Assembly (NCBI GenBank): GCA_003388555.1
Contig: QQVD01000037.1
Coordinates: 1 to 64,000, forward strand
Length of the DNA stretch: 64,000 nt
Reading direction: 5' to 3'
Source of the DNA: Acidobacteriota bacterium
GTDB taxonomy: Bacteria; Acidobacteriota; Thermoanaerobaculia; Multivoradales; Multivoraceae
The position numbers were made by a program, and so were the translations under genes. How positions within the stretch are numbered: position 1 is the first letter of the stretch; the number at the start of each line of letters is the position of its first letter. Shown here piece after piece: positions 36,071-45,578 of the stretch. The notes under the pieces are model-generated. The model was not told the origin of the DNA. It ran no database searches and was given only the letters and a program-made list of their open reading frames with translations.

Positions 36071-36933
36071 AAGGGCAGCAGGAGACGCGCTACGAGCAGC
36101 GTGGCGACGCTGCCTGGATCACCCTCGATCGTCCCGAGGTGCGCAACGCCCTGTCGGCGACTCTGGTGCAGGAGGTGTTCGACCACCTGCGCGCGGCCTA
36201 CGCCGAGCCCGGCGTGCGCGCGGTGGTGATCACCGGAGCGGGCAAGGGATTCTGCGCCGGCGCCGATCTCAAGAATCCGCCGGGACGGGGACAGGACGGC
36301 AGGCCGTCGGTGCCGTACCCCGACCTGCTCAGCGCCATGCTCGACGGGCCGAAACCGGTCATCGCGGCGGTCAACGGCGCTGCCTTCGCCGGCGGCCTCG
36401 GCCTGGTCGGCGCCGCCGACCTGGTGATCGCCGCCGACGACGCCACGTTCAGCTTCAGCGAGGTGCGCATCGGCGTCATCCCCGCGATCATCTCGGTGGT
36501 CTGCCTGCCCAAGCTCGGAGCGAGCCGCTGCATGCGCCTCTTCCTCACCGCCGAGCGTTTCGACGCCGAGGCCGCGGTGCGCTACGGGCTGGTGCACGAG
36601 GCGGTGCCGCGCCAAGAGCTCGAGGGCGCCGTCGAGAGGGAGGTGGGGGCGATCCGTCTCGGCGGTCCGCACGCCGTCGCCGAGTGCAAGCGGCTGGTGC
36701 GGCGGGTCAGCGAGTGGACGATCGACGAGGGCCTGGCGAGGACCCAGACCTGGAGTGCCGAGCTCTTCGCCACCGCCGAGGCGCAGGAGGGGATCGCCGC
36801 CTTCCGCGAGAAGCGTGCACCGAGCTGGGTGCAGCGGGCGACGCAGGGCGAAGCGACCGATTCGACCGCTTCCGTCGACTCGGGCGAGGCGAGCGGGCCG
36901 GTGGGGACCGGGGCGGAGCCCGACGATGTCTGA
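36067..36933 (+). CDS. Enoyl-CoA hydratase, AtuE/LiuC type
   Basis: A 288-residue crotonase-fold hydratase. The oxyanion loop is ITGAGKGFCAGADLKN near residue 60. The region equivalent to the first catalytic Glu reads AGGLGLVGAADLVIA, with Gly where crotonases have Glu. The second Glu is kept in FSEVRIGVIPAIIS. This combination is what I recall of LiuC/AtuE proteins, which hydrate 3-methylglutaconyl-CoA or isohexenylglutaconyl-CoA, the product of the neighbouring carboxylase. It starts at a GTG overlapping the biotin carboxylase stop (GTGA). The last 30 residues are low-complexity and probably disordered. Confidence 0.85.
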
Positions 36934-38731
36934 AGGTGATCGCCTGCGGGTGGCCAACTGCAGCGGCTTCTACGGCGACCGCCTCGCCGCCGCCCGTGAG
37001 ATGGTCGAGGGTGGGCCGATCGACGTGCTGACCGGCGACTACCTCGCCGAGCTGACGATGCTCATCCTGCACAAGGACCGCGCCCGAGATCCCGAGCTCG
37101 GCTACGCGCGCACCTTCCTGCGCCAACTGCACGACGTCGCGTCGCGCTGCGCCGAGCGTGGGATCAAGATCGTCGTCAACGCCGGCGGGCTCAATCCCTC
37201 GGGGCTCGCCGCGGCCGCCCGCCGGGTCTACGAGTCGTTGGGGGTCGAGGCCGCGGTGGCGCACATCGAGGGCGACGATCTGCTCGACCGGCTCGGGACG
37301 CTGCAGGATGCCGGCGAGGAGCTGCGCCACCTCGATCGGGGCGTGCCGCTCGCCGAGCTCACCGAACCGGTGCTGACGGGCAACGTCTACCTGGGGGGCT
37401 GGGGCATCCGCGAGGCGCTCGCCCGCGGCGCCGACCTGGTGATCGCGCCGCGGGTCACCGACGCGGCGGTGGTCGTCGGGCCCGCGGCCTGGCGCTTCGG
37501 CTGGGGACGCGACGACTGGGATCAGCTCGCCGGAGCGGTGGTCGCCGGTCACGTCATCGAGTGCGGGGCCCAGGCCACCGGCGGCAACTACTCGTTCTTC
37601 TCCGAGATCCCGAGTCTGCGACGGCCCGGTTTCCCGCTGGTCGAGATCGAAGCCGACGGCTCCTTCGTGGTCAGCAAGCACCCGGGCACCGACGGCGCGG
37701 TCGACGTCGGCACGGTGACCGCCCAGCTCCTCTACGAGATCCAGTCCCACCGCTACGCGAACCCCGACGTGGTGGTGCGCTTCGACACCATACGGGTGGC
37801 CCGGGAGGGCGCCGACCGGGTGCGGGTCAGCGGCGTGCGCGGCGAGCCGGCCCCGGAGCGGCTCAAGGTCTGCCTGAACTACCTCGGCGGCCACCGCAAC
37901 ACGATGACCTTCCTGCTGCCGGGCCTCGACGCCGAGGCGAAGGCGGCGGTGCTCGAGGACGCCTTCTGGCACGCGCTCGGTGGTCGCGACCGGTTCGCCG
38001 AGACCCGCACCACCCTGCGCCATGGCGGCGATCCGGGGCACGAGCGTTTCGCGCTGCTCACCGTCGCGGCGCGCGATCCCGACGAGCGCAAGGTCGGCCG
38101 CGGCTTCTGGAACGCGGCGATCGAGATCGCCCTGGCCAACTACCCGGGCTTCCAGACCGTGCAGTCGAGCCGCGAGGCCACCGCCGTCGCGGTCTACTGG
38201 CCGACCCTGGTCTCCGCCGAGGCGGTGGAGGAGGCGGTGGTGCTCGAGTCCGGCGAGCGCTTCGTGGTGCCGCCGTCGCCGTCGCGCGGCGAGCGTGGTC
38301 GGCCGCTGCGCCGTGGGATCGAGAGCCCCGGACCTCCGCCGCTCGACGCAGTGGGCGAGCGGGCGCTCGACGGACCGACCCGCGAGGCGCCGCTGGGTGC
38401 CGTGCTCGGCGCGCGGTCGGGCGACAAGGGGGGCAACGCCAACGTCGGCTTCTGGGCCCGTTCGGCTCTCGCCTACCGCTGGATGGAGCGTTTCCTCACC
38501 GCGGAGCGGCTGGCCGAGCTGTATCCCGAGGCCGCGGCGCTGCGCATCGATCGCCACCCGCTGCCCAACCTGCTGGCGATCAACTTCGTGCTGCACGGAC
38601 TGCTCGGCGACGGCGTCGCGGCGTCGCTGCGCCCCGATCCGCAGGCGAAAATGGTCGGCGAGGAGTTGCGGGCGATCCGGGTCCCGGTGCCGGAGGCGCT
38701 GCTGGAGGAAGTCGGCGAGATGCGTCCGTGA
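36926..38731 (+). CDS. atuA: AtuA-like DUF1446 protein
   Basis: A 601-residue protein of the AtuA/DUF1446 family, needed for acyclic terpene degradation in Pseudomonas but of unknown chemistry. The N-terminal DUF1446 domain (about 1-460) has the hallmark start RVANCSGFYGDRLAAAREMV, then TGDYLAELTMLIL, NAGGLNPSG, and HVIECGAQATGGNYSFF. The C-terminal AtuA-like domain (about 490-600) carries GARSGDKGGNANVGFWARS and LPNLLAINFVLHGLLG. The ATG at 36926 overlaps the hydratase gene by 8 bases. Last gene of the operon. A -10-like box for the next gene starts 30 bases after its stop. Confidence 0.9.
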   Translation: MSEGDRLRVANCSGFYGDRLAAAREMVEGGPIDVLTGDYLAELTMLILHKDRARDPELGYARTFLRQLHDVASRCAERGIKIVVNAGGLNPSGLAAAARRVYESLGVEAAVAHIEGDDLLDRLGTLQDAGEELRHLDRGVPLAELTEPVLTGNVYLGGWGIREALARGADLVIAPRVTDAAVVVGPAAWRFGWGRDDWDQLAGAVVAGHVIECGAQATGGNYSFFSEIPSLRRPGFPLVEIEADGSFVVSKHPGTDGAVDVGTVTAQLLYEIQSHRYANPDVVVRFDTIRVAREGADRVRVSGVRGEPAPERLKVCLNYLGGHRNTMTFLLPGLDAEAKAAVLEDAFWHALGGRDRFAETRTTLRHGGDPGHERFALLTVAARDPDERKVGRGFWNAAIEIALANYPGFQTVQSSREATAVAVYWPTLVSAEAVEEAVVLESGERFVVPPSPSRGERGRPLRRGIESPGPPPLDAVGERALDGPTREAPLGAVLGARSGDKGGNANVGFWARSALAYRWMERFLTAERLAELYPEAAALRIDRHPLPNLLAINFVLHGLLGDGVAASLRPDPQAKMVGEELRAIRVPVPEALLEEVGEMRP

Positions 38732-38760
38732 ACCAGTCAAGTCACTCAGCCGTCGGTAGT

Positions 38761-38766
38761 TACAAT
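38761..38766 (+). promoter_or_regulatory. Candidate -10 box (TACAAT)
   Basis: TACAAT, close to the sigma70 consensus, lies 120 bases before the outer-membrane protein ATG and just after the AtuA gene. No ideal -35 is present at 16-18 bases. Confidence 0.4.
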
Positions 38767-38886
38767 TGCGTCAGGATGCCGGGTGCGGAGGCGTAACTCG
38801 CGCTCCGTGTCCCCGTACAGAGCTACGACGGAACCGACCGTCGTTGCCCACCGGACCGCGACCACGCGACATTGCTGGAGGCCCCC

Positions 38887-39507
38887 ATGCGCCGAGCTCT
38901 CGACCCGTTCCGACTCCTCCACGCCCGGCTCACCGGCGCCGTGCTCCTCGTCATCGCCTGCGCTCTGGTCGCGGCGACTCCGGCCGCAGCTTCGGACTTC
39001 GGCTTCTACGCCTCGCTCAAGGCCGGTACCACCGACGTCGACGCCAGCCTCGGCGACAACCTCGACCAGATCCTCGACGGCGACGACGAGACCACGGCGA
39101 TCGAGGCCGGTTTCCGCTTCGGGCGCTTCTGGGGCGTGCAGGCGGGTTACCACGACTTCGGCGAGGTGGCCGGCAGCGGCGCCTGCCCGGCGTGCGGGCT
39201 GAGCACCGGATTGACCATCCCCACCGTCGCCGAGACCACCGGCTATTCGCTCTCCTTCGTGCCCGAGCTGCCGCTGGGGAACTGGCTGTCGGTCTTCGCC
39301 AAGGGTGGTCTCATCGCTTGGCAGACCGACATCCGCGCGGCCGACTCGGCCGGTGGCGGCGCGATCACCGAGGTGAGCGAGGAGGACCTGATCTACGGGC
39401 TGGGCGTGCGGGTCGACTTCCTCGGGCCGTTCGAGCTGTTCGGCGAGTGGGAGAGCATCGCCGGAGACTTCGAGACGATCTCGTTCGGCGTCACCCTGCT
39501 GTTCTGA
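38887..39507 (+). CDS. Outer-membrane beta-barrel protein
   Basis: A 206-residue protein with a clear signal peptide (GAVLLVIACALVAATPAAA) followed by an eight-strand-like barrel of the OmpA/opacity fold. Strands such as DFGFYASLKAGTTDV, TAIEAGFRFGRFWGVQAGY, and LSVFAKGGLIAW are amphipathic, and the protein ends in Phe (TISFGVTLLF), as expected for BAM-dependent insertion. A Cys pair in SGACPACGL may form a disulfide in a loop. TGGAGG lies 6 bases before the ATG at 38887. The role is unknown. Confidence 0.8.
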   Translation: MRRALDPFRLLHARLTGAVLLVIACALVAATPAAASDFGFYASLKAGTTDVDASLGDNLDQILDGDDETTAIEAGFRFGRFWGVQAGYHDFGEVAGSGACPACGLSTGLTIPTVAETTGYSLSFVPELPLGNWLSVFAKGGLIAWQTDIRAADSAGGGAITEVSEEDLIYGLGVRVDFLGPFELFGEWESIAGDFETISFGVTLLF

Positions 39508-39539
39508 GCGGCGCCGAGACCAGCGCGGCTTAAGGGGGA

Positions 39540-41432
39540 TCAGGCCGATCGAGCCGCCAGGAGGGTGGCGATCTCGCCCGGCGGCACCGGCCGCGCGTAG
39601 TAGAAGCCCTGGATCACGTCGCAACCGCTCTCCCACAGGAAGTCGGCCTGCTCCTCGGTCTCGACGCCTTCGGCGACTACCTCGATCGACAGCGCGTGGG
39701 CCAGCGACACGATGGCGGCGATGATGTTGCGGTTGTCGCTGTCGCGCTCGGTGCCGCTGCCGATCTCCTTGACGAACGACCGGTCGATCTTGATCGTGTC
39801 GAAGGGGAAGCGGGCCAGGTAGCTGAGCGAGGAGAAGCCGGTACCGAAGTCGTCGATCGACAGTCGGATGCCGAGGTCGTGCAGCCGCTTGAGGCGGTTC
39901 TGGTTCGAGGCGGTGTCCTCCATCGCCAGCCGTTCGACGATCTCGAGCTCGATCAACTCGGGATTCACGCACGTCGTGCGCAGCACCTCCTCGAGGGTCT
40001 CGACGAAGCGGCCGTGGCGGAACTGCAGCGGCGAGACGTTGATCGAGAGCGGGATCTCGAGCAGCCCGGCTGACTGCCAGACGCGGATCTGGCGGCAGGC
40101 CTCGCGCAACGACCAATCGCCGAACGGCACCGTCAACCCCATGCGCTCGGCGAGCGGGATGAACTGGTTGGGCGCCAGCAGACCGAGCTCGGGATGGCGC
40201 CAGCGCACCAGCGCTTCGGCGCCGGCGTAGCTCTTGCGATCCCTGCCGACCTTGAGCTGGTAGTGCATCTCGAGCTCGTCGCGCAGCAGCACGCCGCGCA
40301 GCTGACTGCTGAGGCGCGTCTGCTGGAACCAGCGCTCGACGGTCGGCTTGTTCTTGCTCATCGTCGGCCGGAAGAGCTCGTACGAGCTGCCGCCCCGCTC
40401 CTTGGCGGCGGCGAGTGCGGTCTCGGCGTTGCCGAGCAGGGTCTGCGCGTCCTCACCGTCCCAGGGGAAGACGCTGACCCCCAGCGAGGCGGTGGTGAAC
40501 AGCGGATGGCCGTTGAAGTCGTAGGGCTCGTTGATCCGCCTGAGGATGCGACTGCAGGTCTCGCTGATCTCCTCGTCGACGCTCTGCAGCAGCAGCAGGA
40601 AGTCGTCGCCGCCCGAACGCGCGATGGTGTCGTGGTCCTCGAGGCAGCTGCTCAGCCGGCTGCCGACCGCCTGCAGCAGCAGGTCGCCGACCAGGAAGCC
40701 GAGGGTGTCGTTGACCTCCTTGAAGTTGTCGAGGTCGAGCACCATCACCGCGAAACGACGCTCCTGGCGCGAGGCCCGTGCGTCCGCGATCAGGTTCTTG
40801 AGCCGGTTGGAGAACAGCGATCGGTTGGGCAGGTCGGTGAGCGCATCGTAGTGCTGGCGCTGGTAGAGCGAGACGCGGGTGTGGGTGTTGTGCACCACGA
40901 AGGCGGCGAGCTCGCTGGCCGCCTCGAGCGTCTCGAGTCGCTCTTCGCTGAAGGGCGTGACCTCGGGGAAGAAGAAATCGAGGGTGCCGACGACGCGACG
41001 TTCGCCGCGCGAGTCCGCACGGGCGCGCCGCAGCGGCACCGACCAGCAGGAGCGGTAGCCCGCGGCGATGGCGACATCGCGGAGGTCGAGCCAGATCGAG
41101 TTGTCCGCGATGTCCTCGACCACCACGGTCTTGCCGTAGTGCACCGCGGCCGAGCTCGAGGTGCCGACCGGTCCCACCGGGACCCGGTCCATCGCTTCGC
41201 GCAGCGCCGCCGGGATCCTGGGCCCGGCGCCGAAGCGGAGATCGTCGGTCAGCCGCTCGTGCGAGAGGATGGCGCAGCTCGCGCCCTCGACGTACTCGTC
41301 GATCACACGGCAGACGTCGGAAAGCACGTCCTCGATCCCGTCCCGCTCGACGAGGATCTCGAGGATCCGCTTCTGTCCGCGCAGGATGGTCGAGGCGAGG
41401 CCCGACTTCGATGGCGCACGATCCAACAACAT
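39540..41432 (-). CDS. GAF-GGDEF-EAL cyclic-di-GMP protein
   Basis: A 630-residue cytosolic signalling protein. Residues about 20-185 form a GAF sensor domain. Residues about 195-350 are a GGDEF domain whose active-site motif reads SGGDDF, so the Glu of GGDEF is Asp and cyclase activity is doubtful. The EAL domain (about 375-630) keeps its key residues: GAEALVRWRHPE, NVSPLQF, ELEIVERLAM, DDFGTGFSSL, KIDRSF and EGVET. It is therefore likely a c-di-GMP phosphodiesterase controlled by GAF, perhaps with GTP binding at the degenerate GGDEF. It starts with ATG. A TATACT box lies about 50 bases upstream. Confidence 0.9.
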   Translation of the reverse strand: MLLDRAPSKSGLASTILRGQKRILEILVERDGIEDVLSDVCRVIDEYVEGASCAILSHERLTDDLRFGAGPRIPAALREAMDRVPVGPVGTSSSAAVHYGKTVVVEDIADNSIWLDLRDVAIAAGYRSCWSVPLRRARADSRGERRVVGTLDFFFPEVTPFSEERLETLEAASELAAFVVHNTHTRVSLYQRQHYDALTDLPNRSLFSNRLKNLIADARASRQERRFAVMVLDLDNFKEVNDTLGFLVGDLLLQAVGSRLSSCLEDHDTIARSGGDDFLLLLQSVDEEISETCSRILRRINEPYDFNGHPLFTTASLGVSVFPWDGEDAQTLLGNAETALAAAKERGGSSYELFRPTMSKNKPTVERWFQQTRLSSQLRGVLLRDELEMHYQLKVGRDRKSYAGAEALVRWRHPELGLLAPNQFIPLAERMGLTVPFGDWSLREACRQIRVWQSAGLLEIPLSINVSPLQFRHGRFVETLEEVLRTTCVNPELIELEIVERLAMEDTASNQNRLKRLHDLGIRLSIDDFGTGFSSLSYLARFPFDTIKIDRSFVKEIGSGTERDSDNRNIIAAIVSLAHALSIEVVAEGVETEEQADFLWESGCDVIQGFYYARPVPPGEIATLLAARSA

Positions 41433-41481
41433 GGGCGCTCAGGGGTGGGCGGGTTCGGTCTTCAGGCCGCAGGTCCAGGCC

Positions 41482-41487
41482 AGTATA
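41482..41487 (-). promoter_or_regulatory. Candidate -10 box (TATACT)
   Basis: TATACT on the minus strand lies 49 bases before the GGDEF-EAL gene ATG, preceded by GC as in other boxes here. It is close to the sigma70 consensus, but no -35 is evident. Confidence 0.45.
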
Positions 41488-41610
41488 GCCCTCTGTCTGG
41501 CGCCCTCTGGTCGGTCGCCGGTTCCGCTGCCTGGCCTCCTCCCGGTGCGCGGTCGCGCGGGTCCCGGGCCGGGGGACGACCTGCACGGCGCGGGGCGAGC
41601 TGGTGGTCTC

Positions 41611-43668
41611 TCAGACGGCCTCGACCTCGACCCGGGCGTCGTTGAAGCAGGCGCCGCCGGCGACATCGGACAGGTGGTCCGGCACCAGCGCATTGCTGGT
41701 GCGGCCGTTGGCGGTGTGGTGCGACCAGAGGCCCTTCTGGAGCTCGGCCACGCCGGGCCTCAGGTCGGCGTCGATGCGGACGCCGCAGATCACCTCTCCG
41801 AGGCGGTTGAACACACGCACCCTCTCGTCGGGGCGGCCGTCGAGCCCTCTTGCGGCGGCGTCGTCGGGGTGCAGGCCGATGCGTGCCAACGACCGGTCCA
41901 GCTGACCGAAGGTGGAGCTGATGCGGTGACGCGAGGCTGGAGAGATCAGCGTCAGTGGATGCTCCTCGGTGGCGGCCGGATTCTCGAGGAAGCGGTAGAG
42001 ACCGCGAGGGTGCGCCCGGTCGAGGGCTTCGGCGCAGAGCTCGACCCGGCCGCTCGAAGTCAGCGGGAAGGCGTCGACGAACTGGATCGGAGTGGTCCCG
42101 ACCGACGGCTCGATGCGGTCGCGCCGTTCGAACCGCTGCGCCAGCCCCTCCGGACCTTCGCTGCGATCCGTCTCGCCGAGCAGAGCGCGCCGGGCGCTGG
42201 TCTCGTCCAGCGGATCGCCGGGCCGCTCGAGGCCGAGGCGCCGCACCAGCTCGGCGAAGAGGTCGACGTTGCTACGCGACTCGCCGTGCACCGGGATCAC
42301 AGGCCGGGTGCGGTGGATCACCATCTGCCCGTAGCCCCGCGCCACGTCCTCGTGCTCGAGGAAGGTGGTCGCCGGCAGCACCAGGTCCGCGTAGCGCGCT
42401 GTGTCGGTCATCACCGGATCGAAGACGACGGTGAAGAGGTCCTCGCGCAGCAGCCCACGCCGCACCCGCTCCTGTTCTGGCAGCGTCATCAGAGGATTGT
42501 GGTTGTATACGAACAACACCTCGATCGGCGGATCGTCGAGCTCGAGCAGGGCGCGGCCGACGTGGTTCTGGTTGATCTGGCGGGCGTTCCAGCCGGCGGT
42601 GAAGTCGCGCAGGCCTGCGTCGCGCCAGACCCCGGTGTTGCTCATCGTGTAGCCGCCGCCGCGCACCCCGAACTTGCCCGCCACTGCCGGCAGGGCGACG
42701 ATGGCGGCGATCGCCGAGGCGCCGTTGCGGTTGCGCTCCGGTCCCCAGCCGCAGCGGATAACGGCAGGCGACGACGCGGCGTAGAGCTCGACCAGGCGGT
42801 CGATCGAGTTCGCTGCGACCCCGCAGGTCGCCGCGGCGCGATCGAGCGTCCATTCGTCGGCCCTCTGGCGCAGCTCCTCGGCGCCGGAGGTGTAGCGCTC
42901 GAGGAAGCTCTCGTCGGCGTGGCCGCGTCGCCACAGCTCACGGATCACGCAGAGGGCGAGAGCCAGGTCGGTGCCGGGCAGCGGCTGGAGCACCAGGTCG
43001 GCCTGCTTGGCGAGCGGGATGCGACGTGGATCCACCACCACCAGACGGGCGCCGTTCTCCTGGGCGCGGCGGATCTTCGGCACCAGGTGGATGCCGGTCG
43101 CCGAGGGATTGGCGCCCCAGACGACGATCAGCTCGCTGTGCACGTAGTCCTCGAGCGCCACCCCGGCCATCTTGCCGTAGAGGCCGCTGGTCGCGGCGGT
43201 GCTGGGCGCGGCGCAGACGGTGCGTTGCAGACGCGACGCGCCGAGCCGCGAGAAGAGCAGCGCGTCGGTGGTGTCCTGGGTCAGCAGCCCGTTCGAGCCG
43301 CCGTAGGAGAGCGGCAGGATCGCTTCGCCCCCCGAGCGCTCGCTGGCGGAGCGCATCCGCTCGGCGATCAGATCGAGCGCCTCGTCCCAGCCGATCTCCT
43401 CGAAGCCCGCGGGGTCGTCGCTGCCCTTCGGCCCGACCCGGCGCAGCGGCCTGCTCAGCCGCTCGGGTGAGGAGAGATGGCGTTCGATGCGCCGCACCTT
43501 GGAGCAGATGAAGCCGTCGGTCAGGCCGTCGTGAGCGGCCGCCTCGACCACCAGGCGGCCGTTTGCATCGCGGTGCACCGAGAGCGAGCAGCTGTCGGGA
43601 CAGTCGAGGGTGCACGCCGTGGTGCGGGCGACCGGCGTGCCGGCGGTTCGGGCGAGGGGCTCGGCCAT
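41611..43668 (-). CDS. Molybdopterin oxidoreductase, [4Fe-4S]-containing
   Basis: A 685-residue member of the DMSO reductase family (BisC/formate dehydrogenase-like) using bis-MGD molybdenum or tungsten cofactor. The N-terminal cluster motif is CTLDCPDSC followed by FICSK, giving four Cys for a [4Fe-4S] cluster. Later segments include LPLSYGGSNGLLTQDT, VVWGANPSATGIH and VVVDPRRIPLAKQADL, the usual cofactor-binding regions. The C-terminal MGD-binding domain has LTLISPASRHRISSTFGQ. There is no Tat signal, so it is cytosolic. No electron-transfer partner or MoCo gene is adjacent. Its substrate is unknown. Confidence 0.87.
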   Translation of the reverse strand: MAEPLARTAGTPVARTTACTLDCPDSCSLSVHRDANGRLVVEAAAHDGLTDGFICSKVRRIERHLSSPERLSRPLRRVGPKGSDDPAGFEEIGWDEALDLIAERMRSASERSGGEAILPLSYGGSNGLLTQDTTDALLFSRLGASRLQRTVCAAPSTAATSGLYGKMAGVALEDYVHSELIVVWGANPSATGIHLVPKIRRAQENGARLVVVDPRRIPLAKQADLVLQPLPGTDLALALCVIRELWRRGHADESFLERYTSGAEELRQRADEWTLDRAAATCGVAANSIDRLVELYAASSPAVIRCGWGPERNRNGASAIAAIVALPAVAGKFGVRGGGYTMSNTGVWRDAGLRDFTAGWNARQINQNHVGRALLELDDPPIEVLFVYNHNPLMTLPEQERVRRGLLREDLFTVVFDPVMTDTARYADLVLPATTFLEHEDVARGYGQMVIHRTRPVIPVHGESRSNVDLFAELVRRLGLERPGDPLDETSARRALLGETDRSEGPEGLAQRFERRDRIEPSVGTTPIQFVDAFPLTSSGRVELCAEALDRAHPRGLYRFLENPAATEEHPLTLISPASRHRISSTFGQLDRSLARIGLHPDDAAARGLDGRPDERVRVFNRLGEVICGVRIDADLRPGVAELQKGLWSHHTANGRTSNALVPDHLSDVAGGACFNDARVEVEAV

Positions 43669-43802
43669 GGAGGCGCTCCTGACGTGCTGCCGAACGGTCG
43701 TGGGTGCGGCGGCGCGGCTCGGCGCGCCGCGTCTGAGGTCGCCCAGAGCCTAAGCGACCTCCACCCGTGCAGGAAGCAGCGCCGGAGCCGCCACCGCGCT
43801 CC

Positions 43803-43898
43803 GACTGTCGGGAGCTCCCGATCCCGGCAGCTCGGACTCTCGGGAACCTGGGGGCTCGCGAGCTTGGACTCGGGAGCTTGGCGTAGGCTCGCGGCGCG
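43803..43898. repeat. Degenerate 32-bp tandem repeat, three copies
   Basis: Segments starting GACTGTCGGGAG (43803), GACTCTCGGGAA (43835) and GACTCGGGAG (43867) are spaced exactly 32 bases apart. Similarity is limited to the start of each unit and a GAGCTNG near its end. The first unit contains the perfect palindrome CGGGAGCTCCCG (43809-43820). It lies in the gap between the divergent oxidoreductase and cyclotransferase genes, so it may be regulatory. Confidence 0.45.
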
Positions 43899-43940
43899 GC
43901 TGCTGCGGTGGCGGTCGCGGACGGTCGGGAGTACGGGAGC

Positions 43941-44426
43941 GTGAGCAGTCGACGAGCAGCGGATCGAGGTCCGGTTCGGCGCCGGAGCCCGGTCGGGCCG
44001 GACCGGGAGGACGCGCTGCGCCTCTTCGTCTACGGCACGCTGATGCGCGGCGAGAGCAACCACCACTATCTGCAGAACAGCCGTTTCCTGCGCGAGGTGG
44101 CCACCGGAGGCGGCTTCGAGCTGCTCGATCTCGGCGACTTCCCCGGCATGGTCAGGCGCGGGCGCGGCTGCGTGCAGGGAGAGCTCTTCGAGGTCAGTCG
44201 GGAAGTGCTCGCCGCGGTCGACGAGCTCGAGGACCATCCCAACACCTACTGGCGCACCGAGGTGCAGCTCGCCGACCGTTCGCGCGCCGCCAGCTACCTG
44301 CTGATCGACGAGGGGCTCTGCCGGCGGCCGCGCATCGGCGGCGGCGACTGGCGACGGCACCGCGCCGTCGGCGCTTCGGACGCGGCGGGCGAAGGCGATT
44401 CCAGTGCGAGGAGAGGAACGACTTGA
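43941..44426 (+). CDS. Gamma-glutamylcyclotransferase-like (AIG2) protein
   Basis: A 161-residue protein with the gamma-glutamylcyclotransferase/AIG2 fold. The signature LFVYGTLMRGESNH begins near residue 27, followed by DFPGMVRRGRGCVQGELFEV and a catalytic-type Glu in AAVDELEDHP near 95. Such proteins cyclise gamma-glutamyl amines to 5-oxoproline, or have related activities. GTG at 43941 is chosen because GGGAG lies 9 bases upstream; a GTG at 43908 would add an unconserved basic stretch. Its stop overlaps the serC start (TTGA), so the two genes are coupled. Confidence 0.8.
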   Translation: MSSRRAADRGPVRRRSPVGPDREDALRLFVYGTLMRGESNHHYLQNSRFLREVATGGGFELLDLGDFPGMVRRGRGCVQGELFEVSREVLAAVDELEDHPNTYWRTEVQLADRSRAASYLLIDEGLCRRPRIGGGDWRRHRAVGASDAAGEGDSSARRGTT

Positions 44427-45568
44427 GCGACGACGAGACGATGCGAGCGGAGGAGATGATCGCCGGAGAGCGGGTGTTCAACTTCTCGAGCGGTCCGGCG
44501 GTGATGCCGCTCGAGGTGCTGCGCCGCGCCGCCGAGGAGCTTCCCGCCCTGCCCGGTGTCGGCATGTCGGTGATGGAGATCTCGCACCGCTCGCGCTGGG
44601 CGGACGAGATCTTCGCCGAGACCGAGGCGCGCCTGCGGCGGGTCCTGTCGGTGCCCGACGACTACCGGGTCCTCTTCCTGCAGGGTGGCGGCAGCCTGCA
44701 GTTCTCGATGGTGCCGATCAACTACCTGCGCCGCGACGCCAGCGCCGACTACCTGCTCACCGGCTACTGGGGACGCAAGGCGATCGCCGAGGCGCGGCGC
44801 GAGGGCACGGTGCACGTCGCCTGGAGCGGAGAGGGGCACCGTTTCGATCGCATGCCGGTCGCCCCGGAGGAGCTCGAGCTCGACCCCGAGGCGGCCTACG
44901 TGCACGTGACCTCGAACGAGACGATCCAGGGGGTGCAGTTCCCCGGCGACCCCCTGGCAGGCGTCGACCTCGGCGCCGTGCCGCTGGTCTGCGACGGCTC
45001 GTCGGACTTCCTGTCGCGGCCGATCGACGTCAGCCACTACGGCCTGCTCTACGCCTGCGCCCAGAAGAACGCCGGGCCGGCGGGGCTGAGCATCGTCGTG
45101 GTGTCCGACGCGCTGCTCGAGCGCGGCAAGCAGGGCCTGCACAGCATGCTGGACTACCGCAGGCACGCCGAGGCGGGCTCGCGCTACAACACGCCGCCGG
45201 TGTTCGCCGTCTACCTCTTCCGGCTGGTGCTGGAGTGGCTCGAGGATCGATTCGGCGGACTCGAGCGCCTGGGGGAGCACAACCGGCGCAAGGCCGAGCT
45301 GCTCTACGCCGCGCTCGACGAGCACGCCGACTACTACCGCGGCCACGCGCGGCCCGAGTTCCGCTCGTCGATGAACGTCACCTTCCGCACCCCGGACGAG
45401 GACACCGACCGCGCCTTCCTGAGGGGTGCCGAGGAGCTCGGCATGCACCAGCTCGCCGGGCACCGTTCGGTGGGAGGGGTGCGAGCGTCGATCTACAACG
45501 CCATGCCGCTCGCCGGGGTGGAGCGCCTCGCCGAGTACCTGCACGATTTCCGGCGCCGGTCCGGGTGA
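44423..45568 (+). CDS. serC: Phosphoserine aminotransferase
   Basis: A 381-residue PLP enzyme of class V aminotransferases that converts 3-phosphohydroxypyruvate and glutamate to phosphoserine. It may also serve pyridoxine synthesis. The family start FSSGPAVMPLEVLRRAAEEL is intact. GGGSLQFSMVPINYL and the PLP-Lys motif YACAQKNAGPAG (near residue 215) are clear, and LDYRRHAEAGSRYNTPPVFA and GGVRASIYNAMP match SerC. The TTG start overlapping the previous stop is supported by AGGAGAGGAACG upstream; an ATG at 44441 is the alternative. SerA and SerB genes are not in the window. Confidence 0.93.
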   Translation: MSDDETMRAEEMIAGERVFNFSSGPAVMPLEVLRRAAEELPALPGVGMSVMEISHRSRWADEIFAETEARLRRVLSVPDDYRVLFLQGGGSLQFSMVPINYLRRDASADYLLTGYWGRKAIAEARREGTVHVAWSGEGHRFDRMPVAPEELELDPEAAYVHVTSNETIQGVQFPGDPLAGVDLGAVPLVCDGSSDFLSRPIDVSHYGLLYACAQKNAGPAGLSIVVVSDALLERGKQGLHSMLDYRRHAEAGSRYNTPPVFAVYLFRLVLEWLEDRFGGLERLGEHNRRKAELLYAALDEHADYYRGHARPEFRSSMNVTFRTPDEDTDRAFLRGAEELGMHQLAGHRSVGGVRASIYNAMPLAGVERLAEYLHDFRRRSG

Positions 45569-45578
45569 GGGGCGCGGC

